This document shows positions 55,021-64,000 of a stretch of DNA of 64,000 bases, in pieces. How positions within the stretch are numbered: position 1 is the first letter of the stretch; every line of letters starts with the position of its first letter. Under the pieces are notes generated by a model. That model saw only the letters and a list, made by a program, of their open reading frames with translations. It was not told the origin of the DNA and ran no database searches. Source of the DNA: Homarus americanus (taxonomy: Eukaryota; Arthropoda; Malacostraca; Decapoda; Nephropidae); contig NW_024748921.1 in NCBI RefSeq assembly GCF_018991925.1, forward strand, positions 16,001 through 80,000. Direction: 5' to 3'. The position numbers and the translations under genes are program-made.

Positions 55021-57050
55021 CGGGTATCACTACTGAACTAATGAATCAACAATCCCATCAACCAATCATGAACTGTCTATAAAAAAAAAAACGAAACACT
55101 TATCCTAAAAGTCATTGGTTCATTCAAGTCCCCCGTTTTCTATGAGGTCCTATATCACGTTTTCTTTGATGGGTTCTATTTAAGTTTCTGACCCCCGTTT
55201 TCTATGTGTGAATTACTATGTTTACTTTTTTGTGTGTTTTGTTTTTGTTCTCTCTCTCTCTCTCTCTCTGCCCCACAGACCATAAACCGTCGCAGATAAC
55301 GTGACCATTTCAATAGTGTTGGTGGTGGTAATTACTGAGACCAGAGTACTTTCTATATACTCAAGAGCCTTATGGGACAAGTCAGTGTTAATCTACTACC
55401 ATAAGTGCGTCTCTAAGTGTATGTGTGTAAGTGTCTGTCAGTACCCAGGTCAAGATCCAGTCTTTGTAAGTGACTTAAGTGCATACGTTTATAAGTGCTT
55501 AAAAGTATTCAGAGTCACTAATCTTAACGTGGGTTTTCGATTGCCCTACTTATATTTATGTAGATGCTGTTAGTAGTGAGGTCATAGTGACGTCATAAGT
55601 TATCAGGGACGTCTAGTGCAGGAAAACTCGACAAATGATGACGTCAGAGTAGAGGATGAGAGTGTGACGTGTCAGGTGGTGTCAACAAATTAAAAATACG
55701 CAGCGATTTCTGTTGAATCTTACAACTCAGAGAAAGAGAGATAGAGAGGAAGAGGGGGAAAAGAGAAAAAAGACATAACGAATCAGAAAGGAGAGAAATC
55801 CACAGAGACTGGAACATGTAAACAAATCCACAGGTAAATCCGACTCGACGTCCGACGAACGGTTAGACATCAACACCTCCACTGGAATAGTGTGTACAGT
55901 AGCGCCCTCATTCACCCTCCACCGAGGTCCAAAAAGATTAAATTAAACTTCAAAATAAACTAACAAATCACTCCGCGTGTATCCTAAACCAATGATACGT
56001 TGTTTTTGTACAGATATTAAATGGAAAATACTTTATCTAACTAAATAATAATAATAGTATTAGTAGTAGTATCATTATATTAGTAACATTAACCACTAAT
56101 ATCAATATCTTTCGCAACATTACCGAACCCCAGCCTGATAAATCCACCCGAGCCTTACCTGTATACCAGCTGTGGTAATCAACACCTGCACACACACACA
56201 CCTGACCACCACTACAATAATCCAATCAAACACCAAACTCAAACACACCGACAAGTTACCCATCGCTCCAGAGAGTTATTGTTAAGTTCACTTCTGATTT
56301 AAACCCGAATTCGAACCGGAATATGAAACAACGTGAACAAGCTTAAATTCAATTCAAATTCTTGATACATTTAAACCAGGATTCGAGACAGATTATGAAA
56401 CAGCGTGAGCAACACCAGACGTAAGCCTCAGGTAGCGAATATCAACTCTGAAAGGTTCGACATATTGAAGTGCTTGTGTGTGATTTGAACCGGGATTCGA
56501 CTTAGGATACGAAGCTTCATAACCAACACACAACAATGAAACCATGTTCACAAATTCGAGTCATAAGGTTTCGAAACATTTCTATTCTTGGCTAGTGGTT
56601 CAAAACATGATTCGAACCAGAAACCGAACCCCAACTACCAAACCCTCAATACACAATACACCATAAGGGAGTCACACCCCAACTTCATAACTAATTCATA
56701 AAGGGTTACGCATCAACATAGCCTCCTCTGCCAGAACAAGTTTCCTGCCCAGGTAATCGTTCAATAATTAACCACACCGAGGATTATATTACCACTGTAG
56801 GTTTTTGAATCGATTGACTCCTGTGATGACCGATCCATTACAACACTATTACTAATATATCTTTAACTAAACTCTAACAAACTAGGACTTTATTAACCTA
56901 ACCTAACCTGACTTAAGCGCGCAACATGGCTAGTTAATGACACTATTCCCTCAACAATTTAAAATTGCAAGAGAACTATATATATATATTTTTTAGTATT
57001 ACATCAACATAATTACTGCCAACATAAGAACAATATTACGAAAGAGAAAC
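55021..57050. other. Low-repeat stretch without a recognised gene
   Basis: (CT)n at 55250-55270; two TGACGTCA palindromes at 55588-55595 and 55639-55646; dispersed ATTCGAACC-like words at 56300-56640. Short open frames here have no recognisable domain. The stretch belongs to the E1-E2 intron in the gene model. Confidence 0.6.
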
Positions 57051-58035
57051 AATACATACAGCTCTAATAGTCCAACCCAACCCACCAAACCTAACCTAAC
57101 CAACCCAGTCCAGTTCAGTCCAGTCCAGTCCAACCCAGATCAGTCCAGTCCAACCCAGTCCAACCCAGTCCAACCCGCCAATCCTAACCGAACCTAATGT
57201 AGCCAAAACTATCCCATGATTGTCAGGTTTAATTACTTCAGGTTTGGTTAGTTCAGGTTAGGTTAGGATAGTTTAGGTTGGGTTAGGTTAGGTTCGTTCA
57301 GGTCAGTTCAGGTTAGGTTAGGTTAGGTTAGCACTATTTTCTAAAGTCATCCCAAACTCAATATATTTTTTTTCAGACTGCTACAACTTTTCCCTCAAGA
57401 TGCTAATGATGACTAATTACCAGTGGTCTTCATCCCAGGACAATTATGCCATAAATTTACTCTTAATTGATGACGTCATAACGAGCTGACGTCATAACGA
57501 GCTGACGACATATTTTACGTCATTAAGTATGATATCTTTACCAGGTGACGACAATACTATATATAAAAAAAATGGATCACCTAAAGATTAGACACCCCAG
57601 TTTATTTCACCTGAAGATTAATCACCCTAACGCTACCTGGGGGAAGGGGGGGGTTAGGTTATGATAGGTTAAGGGATAAAGGTAGAGGTGGTTAAGTAAA
57701 GGTAGGTTAATAAGGTAGGTTTAGGTTATGTTAGGTCAGGTTCTATTAGGTTCTATGCATTGTCGTTTCCATTTTTGTGTTTAATATCATATTAGTGTGC
57801 AGGACAAATTTCAACCAATTCAGACAATTCCTTCTGGTGTCACCTTTTTCTATACCTTTATCAGGTTTGGTTAGGTTAAGGTAGGTTTGGTTAGGTTAAG
57901 GTAGGTTTGGTTAGGTTAAGGTAGGTTTGGTTAGGTTTAGGTTAAGGTAGGTTTGGTTAGGTTAAGGTAGGTTTGGTTAGGTTAAGGTAGGTTTGGTTAG
58001 GTTAAGGTAGGTTTGGTTAGGTTAGGTTACGCTTC
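57051..58035. repeat. CCAACCCAGTCC, TTAGG-like and GGTTAAGGTAGGTTT repeats
   Basis: CCCAGTCCAACC-type repeat 57070-57180; GGTTAGG words 57240-57335; two TGACGTCA at 57471-57478 and 57487-57494; eight units of GGTAGGTTTGGTTAGGTTAA at 57865-58030. Confidence 0.85.
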
Positions 58036-58959
58036 AGGTGACAAACAGTGAGGATGGAAAAATCTTGACGTGATCTGTTTTCTTACCCGTTGTTCCTAAT
58101 TGTTTACTCTCTGGCTACCGTCAACACACGTATTCCTCCCAGCTGGTCTCTGTCTGTGTCCCTATCTACAAGTAATTATTTCCTTGAGGCGAGAAACTAC
58201 ACCACACACCATAACTCTCCTCTTCTTCTAACTAAAAATATCTTCTGTTTACGAATATGACGAACATTCATAGTGGAAAATTAACACCAACAAAACACTA
58301 CTAGAGTTACAATGGTGCTGATATTCTCTACTTGGCAACTTAAACTGACTCCACTTACGAGCGATAGATGGCGCTGAGATACGAGAGAGAGCGTGGGAGG
58401 GACTGAAGCTTTTTCTGAGGTTTGAGTAAATATTTGATGATTCCGGGATAGCTGAAAGCAGATGTTTGTGTTCGCTGTATTATAAGTCGCCATTCGGTCT
58501 AGTTTTATTTTGTTTCTGTTCATCTTTTTCTATAAATTCATCTATGTTTACACTGCAAGTATTTCATTTACACTCGTCTGCACTTTTACAGCAATAACAA
58601 TAAAAAAAAAAACACCACTTGATGTTTGACACTGGTTTCTGGGAAGTGACAAGGTTAGAATTCAATTTTGTACAACTCATAAACGGTATGTTATTTATTC
58701 AACCAATTTCCATGAAGCTTAAATGTAAGTTCTTGTGAAGTGTATACATAAAAATAACACTGAAATCCTTGACGCTCTGGATTAAAACATTCTTCAATAT
58801 ATAATGTTGGGATCACCTGAAGCTCTCGGCCCCTCCCCAGCCTATTTCACCTGAACATTTAACACCCTAACAGTACCTGCAGGATTTAGGTTTGGTTATG
58901 GTGAGGGTGGTTAAAATTCAGGTGAAATGAGCTTGGATGACTAAACCCCTTGACGACAA
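58036..58959. other. No feature seen
   Basis: AT-rich sequence. One 80-residue minus-strand open frame (58281-58523) has no recognised domain and is not annotated as a gene. Confidence 0.6.
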
Positions 58960-59375
58960 TGATAATCTCTTGAGTACGATGACTTAACCCCTTGAGTACG
59001 ATGACTTAACCCTTGAGTACGATGACTTAACCACTTAAATACGATGACTTAACCCCCTTGAGTACGATGAATTAACCCTTAAATACGATGACTTAACCCC
59101 TTGAGTACGATGACTTAACCCCTTGAGTACGATGACTTAACCACTTAAATACGATGACTTAACTCCTTAAATACGATGAATTAACCCCTTAAATACGATG
59201 AATTAACCCCTTAAATACGATGACTTAACCCCTTAAATACGATGACTTCTCCCTTGAGTACGATGACTTAACCACTTAAATACGATGACTCTACCCCTTG
59301 AGTACGATGACTTAACCCCTTAAATACGATGACTTAACCCTTAAATACGATGACTTAACCCCTTGAGTACAAATT
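58960..59375. repeat. 22-23-bp array (CTTGAGTACGATGACTTAACCC)
   Basis: About 18 units. The reverse complement, GGGTTAAGTCATCGTACTC, matches the unit of the array at 38380-38870, so the two arrays are the same family in opposite orientation. Confidence 0.93.
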
Positions 59376-59953
59376 CTCTTTAATATGATAAACAAGACGC
59401 TCCAATAACACTACAGTCAACCGAACACTAAAGATGAACATTTATAAAACAAGAAACATTAATAGTTTAGTTGGCACATCATATATAAACCTAACCTAGC
59501 ATAATATGTCAGTTACCCCTCTTAAATCACAAGTTTTCTTTAATAAAAGGTAAACAACATGAGACCACCGCCCCTCCTCCGGCCAGGACCTCACCAGACC
59601 CGAGCAGCGTAATCAGTCAGGCTTGGGAGGGGGAGGGGCAGGCCCTGGTCTTTTGTCACAGGTAACAGGTCATTTTTGTGGCAATACTCGCAGGATGGGG
59701 CCATTGTGAGAGCCCATTCCCCCCTACCTCCCCCCTACCTCCCCTACCCCACCACTACAAAAAACCTACGGAATATCTATTAAAATCCTCAAAAGGCCAT
59801 TTAAACCCATTGGTGTAACAGTTAATAGCTATCGGTTCAGTTTGGTATATATGATAATTCTCTTTACAATAGAGTTTAATAGATATACCTTATAATAGTG
59901 AGCTGTATATTCACGTATATGATAGACAGAGGGTTGACGTATCTATCTATCTA

Positions 59954-59989
<36 letters not shown>

Positions 59990-60334
59990 TCTACACCTGA
60001 AGATCTTTGAACGTCTCTAAATGTCCATCTTTCTCCTCCACCTCTGTCTGTCTATCTGTCTGTCTGTCTGTCTGTCTCCCAAACCCAAAACAAGACCAAA
60101 ATAATTACACGAAAAACTCACACGTAACGAATATAATTAAGTTAAAAAAGGTCAATATATTTCATGGTTCATTAAACGAAATAATTACCTAAATTATAAC
60201 TCTTTCACCTCGACTCCTGTGTTAACTTGTATCTATAATGAGCTTGGAAAATATAATAATGACTAAAAAAAAAAAAATCTAAAAAGTAAAGGATTTTGTG
60301 GGGGTTTTTATGGTTTTATGGACTGGAGGTTTTG

Positions 60335-60392
<58 letters not shown>

Positions 60393-60833
60393 TTCTCCTT
60401 GCTCGTCTAAGTGGTTCCGTATGCAGGTCTATATGTATGAGTGTGTACGTATGCATAATGTAAGTGTGTACATATATGTATTAATGTATAATAAATGTAT
60501 AAACACACATGTAGTTGCTTCTCTCCTCACACAAAATATACATAGATAAATTAAATACTGTCCCTTCCTTCTTTCCTCCTACACCCACCGTCACCCTCTC
60601 TGCCTCACCCAACCCACCCATCCCACCTTGTTTTCCTCCCTCACCATCCGTCCTCCCACCTATCCCACCCATCTTCATCCTCACCCTCTGCCTCACCCAA
60701 TCCACCCATCCCATTCCCTTCTCTCCCTTCCATCTCTCCCTCCTCCTCTCACCTCTACCTTACACCTTCAATCATAACTCATAATACCTATTCATTACCT
60801 GACCTCACAGGTATACACGTATGCAATATTTCC

Positions 60834-60893
<60 letters not shown>

Positions 60894-61083
60894 ACACCAC
60901 AACACACCTAACCACACCTCCCCCCACCACATCATCATCCCTGAATATCAAATTAAACTAAATGATCTTATAAGCTGTATTGGTGGCACAGAAGGACGCT
61001 TATTTATGGCTCTTATTTACTGTGGGACTATAACATCAAATAGGATTCCCCCTCCCCTGAGTCCCCCCCGCCTGAGAACCTGG

Positions 61084-61123
<40 letters not shown>

Positions 61124-61149
61124 CTCCCACAAAATCTCCAATCTCTTGT

Positions 61150-61183
<34 letters not shown>

Positions 61184-61353
61184 GTATGTATATATAAATG
61201 TGTACACAAACGCACAATGCACATTATTAAGCATTGTTGTTCAAAATAATAACCTCATTTGCATATATATTAGACTCAGATTGTACGAGCATTTAAAATC
61301 ACACACACACACACAAATTGCAATAAAGTTTACATGGAAAATTTTTTACTTAC
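59376..61353. repeat. Intron E1-E2, last part: CTAT/CTGT, GT, CA and GA microsatellites
   Basis: (CTAT/CTGT)n 59941-59993 and 60045-60076; (GT)n 60335-60391; pyrimidine-rich 60560-60760; (CA)n 60836-60891; (GA)n 61086-61119; (CA)n 61152-61180 and 61302-61315. 59400-59930 shows no feature. Confidence 0.8.
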
Positions 61354-63916
61354 TTATCATCCGGTTCTTCTTCTCTGTTATCCGGCATCCTCACTCCATT
61401 ATCCGGTACCCTTACTCCAACATCCGTCACCCTTACTCCATTGTCCGGCACCCTCACTCCAACATCCGGCACCCTTACTCCATCATCCGGCATCCTCACT
61501 CCATTATCCGTCACCCTTAGTCTATTATACGTAACCCTTACTCCATCATCCGTCACCCTTACTCCAACATCCGTCACCCTTACTTCATTATCCGTCACCC
61601 TCAGTCCATCATCCGTCACCCTTACTCCATTATCCGTCACCCTTACTCCATCATCCGTCACCCTTACTTCATTATCCGTCACCCTCAAGTCCATCATCCG
61701 TCACCCTTACTCCATTATCCGTCACCCTTACTCCATTATCCGTCACCCTCAGTCTATTATCCGTCACCCTTACTCCATCATCCGTCACCCTTACTCCCTC
61801 ATCCGTCATCCTTACTCCAACATCCGTCACCCTTACTCCGTTATCCGTCACCCTTACTCTCATCCGTCACCTTACTCCATCATCCGTCTCCTACTCTTAT
61901 CCGTCACCCTCAGTTCATCATCTATCACCCTTACTCCATTATCCGTCACCCTCAGTTCATCATCCGTCACCCTTACTCCATTATCCGTCATCCGTACTCC
62001 AACATCCGTCACCCTTACTCCATCATCCGTCACCCATACTCCATTATCCGTCACCCTTACTCCATTATCCGTCACCCTTACTCCATTATCGTCATCCTAC
62101 TCCATTATCCGTCACCTCAGTCCATCATCCGTCTTACTCCATCATCCGTCACCCTTACTCCGTCATTCGTCACCCTTACTCCATCATCCGTCACCCTTAC
62201 TCCATTATCCGTCACCCTTACTCCACCATCCGTCACCCTCAGTCCATCATCCGTCACCTTACTCCATTATCCGTCACCCTCAGTCCATCATCCGTCACCC
62301 TTCCATTATCCGTCACCCTTACTCCATTATCCGTCACCCTTACTCCACCATCGTCACCTTACTCCATTATCCGTCATCCTTACTCCATTATCCGTCTGCC
62401 ACTCCATCATTCGTCACCCTTACTCCATCATCCGTCACCCATACTCCATTATCCGTCATCCTACTCCATTATCCGTCACCCTCAGTCCATCATCCGTCAC
62501 CCTTACTCCATCATTCGTCACCTTACTCCATTATCCGTCACCCATACTCCATTATCCATCACCCTCAGTCCATCATCCGTCACCCTTACTCCATCATTCG
62601 TCACCCTTACTCCATTATCCGTCACCCTCACTCCACCATCCGTCACCCTTACTCCATTATCCGTCATCCTTACTCCATTATCCGTCACCCTTACTCCATC
62701 ATTCGTCACCCTTACTCCATCATCCGTCACCCTCAGTCCATCATCCGTCACCCTTACTCCATTATCCGTCACCCTACTCCATCATCCGTCACCCTCAGTC
62801 CATCATCCGTCACCCTTACTCCATTATCCGTCATCCTTACTCCATTATCCGTCACCCTCAGTCCATCATCCGTCACCCTTACTCCATCATTCGTCACCCT
62901 TACTCCATTATCCGTCACCCTTACTCCATCATTCGTCCTCTACTCCATCATCCGTCACCCTCAGTCCACCATCCATCACCCTTATCCATTATCGTCACCC
63001 TTACTCCATTATCCGTCACCCTTACTCCATTATCCGTCACCCTTACTCCACCATCCGTCACCTTACTCCATTATCCGTCATCCTTACTCCATTATCCGTC
63101 ACCCTTACTCCATCATTCGTCCTTACTCCATCATCCGTCACCCATACTCCATTATCCGTCATCCTTACTCATTATCCGTCACCCTCAGTCCATCATCCGT
63201 CACCCTTACTCCATCATTCGTCACCACTCCATTATCCATCACCCATACTCCATTATCCGTCACCCTCAGTCCATCATCGTCACCCTTACTCCATCATTCG
63301 TCACCCTTACTCCATTATCCGTCACCCTACTCCACCATCCGTCTTTACTCATTATCCGTCATCCTTACTCCATTATCCGTCACCCTTACTCCATCATTCG
63401 TCACCCTACTCCATCATCCGTCACCCTCAGTCCATCATCCGTCACCCTTACTCCATTATCCGTCACCTTACTCCATCATCCGTCACCCTCAGTCCATCAT
63501 CCGTCACCCTTACTCCATTATCGTCATCCTTACTCCATTATCCGTCACCCTCAGTCCATCATCCGTCACCCTTACTCCATCATTCGTCACCCTTACTCCA
63601 TTATCCGTCACCCTTACTCCATCATTCGTCACCCTTACTCCATCATCCGTCACCCTCAGTCCACCATCCGTCACCCTTACTCCATTATCCGTCACCCTCA
63701 GTCCATCATCCGTCACCCTCAGTCCATCATCCGTCACCCTTACTCCATCATCCGTCACCCTTACTCCATCATCCGTCATTAAGACCTCATCACCAACAAG
63801 AGTAACAGTTCTATTATCACCATCACTATCACCATCATAACCAACAGCATCACTATCACCATCATCATCAACAACAGCAGCATCATCATCACCATCATCA
63901 CCATCATCACCATCAA
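61354..63916 (-). CDS. E1: candidate Asp-rich exon with a 21-bp (VRVTDDG) repeat array; frame interrupted
   Basis: Read on the minus strand after acceptor TTTCACCTGCTGTAG (phase 1): an Asp-rich run (VVDGDDGDDGDDDAAVV), then NRTVTLVGDEVLMTDDG and about 115 heptads of the type VRVTDDG/LRVTDNG, ending MPDNREEEPDDK at donor GATAA|GTAAGT (phase 2). That phase fits E2. Both ends are in one reading frame and the total of 2,563 nt is consistent with it, but small indels in about 61845-63500 shift the frame several times. These may be assembly errors in the repeat or real decay. A long plus-strand open frame over the same array is a by-product. The coding call is inference. Confidence 0.45.
61360..63780. 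repeat. 21-bp minisatellite (CTTACTCCATTATCCGTCAC plus C)
   Basis: About 115 units with ATTATCC/ATCATCC/ATCATTC and CTTACTCC/CTCAGTCC variants. A higher-order block of several units recurs in the right part (similar order at 62460-62780, 62780-63000 and 63410-63660). The left end uses CCGGCA/CCGGTA variants (61378-61500). Confidence 0.95.
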
Positions 63917-64000
63917 CTACAGCAGGTGAAATGAGTCGTGTCTAACAGCAGGAGGAGCGTCAGGAGAGGAACTGACGTCATCATCAAAACAACAACCGCC
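63781..64000. other. CATCAC-rich sequence and window end
   Basis: 63800-63915 is CATCAC/CATCAT-rich, which on the minus strand encodes the Asp-rich start of E1. 63917-64000 would be the intron upstream of E1; it contains a TGACGTCA at 63973-63980. Confidence 0.6.

Larger units (their letters stand above)
1750..63916 (-). other. Giant mosaic gene: CCP / EGF / FN2 / repeat-exon protein (partial)
   Basis: Thirty-one minus-strand exons (E1-E31, annotated singly) chain with AG acceptors, GT donors and matching intron phases throughout. Without the optional exon, E2-E31 total about 8.0 kb of coding DNA (about 2,670 codons). E1 could add about 850. Order: Asp-rich plus 7-residue repeats, Ser/Thr linker, CCP modules, CCP-EGF alternation with a mucin-like insert, FN2 array with linkers, acidic Met-rich exon, GHP repeats. 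All modules are extracellular types. No signal peptide, transmembrane segment or stop codon was found, so both ends probably lie beyond the window. No known gene with this order is recognised; the single-gene model is inference from phase continuity. Confidence 0.8.

Noticed and set aside
55301..55573. 90-residue plus-strand open frame
   Set aside because: Cys- and Val-rich but without a recognisable domain, promoter context or splice support.
56160..56225. Strong donor-like TACAG|GTAAGG on the minus strand
   Set aside because: In the phase needed to join E2 the upstream frame has a stop almost at once.
58281..58523. 80-residue minus-strand open frame, considered as a 5' exon of the mosaic gene
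   Set aside because: Its only good donor leaves phase 0, which does not fit E2 (phase 2), and it has no signal peptide.
61441..63840. 799-residue plus-strand open frame over the 21-bp array
   Set aside because: The array is free of stops in several plus frames and the peptide switches between unrelated repeats at each indel, so this is a composition artefact; the minus strand has the splice sites.

Overview
The window looks like nuclear DNA of an arthropod, most likely a decapod crustacean. It is AT-rich and packed with microsatellites and minisatellites. It has degenerate TTAGG-type tracts, tRNA-Ala-headed SINEs, a decayed RTE-type retrotransposon and several 5'-truncated non-LTR fragments. 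No species is claimed.

One very large multi-exon gene on the minus strand dominates. I could chain 31 exons (plus one optional exon) from about 63916 down to 1750 with splice sites and matching intron phases at every junction. Both gene ends lie outside the window or were not found. From the N-terminal side the predicted product contains: (1) an Asp-rich stretch running into a 21-bp (seven-codon) repeat array, 61354-63916; (2) a Ser/Thr-rich linker, 49291-49619; (3) three sushi/CCP modules split across exons, 33866-45716; (4) alternating CCP and EGF-like modules, nine EGF in all, 25793-34063, with a Thr/Ser-rich mucin-like insert carrying five 20-residue repeats at 31102-32361; (5) eight fibronectin type II (FN2) modules, one badly degenerated, 5624-24495, separated by short linker exons and an acidic Met/Pro/Glu exon; (6) a 469-codon Gly-His-Pro hexapeptide exon, 2829-4235; (7) a last mini-exon, 1750-1794. 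Exons from the CCP/EGF part join in phase 2; FN2, linker and GHP exons are all symmetric phase 1-1. This suggests a secreted or cell-surface protein built by module shuffling and repeat expansion. No known gene with this order is recognised.

A second, intronless gene lies on the plus strand inside an FN2 intron (21546-22766): a protein kinase domain behind a Cys-rich, Pro/Ser/Thr-rich N-terminus.

The rest is intronic or intergenic repeat: non-LTR fragments (1-780, 10696-10975, 16330-16830, 18062-18410, 43425-43904, 45828-49195), two clear SINEs, a candidate solo LTR, a 220-bp MITE, and many minisatellites. One minisatellite carries CRE-like and CCAAT-like motifs in every unit. From 49620 to 61353 no convincing gene was found.
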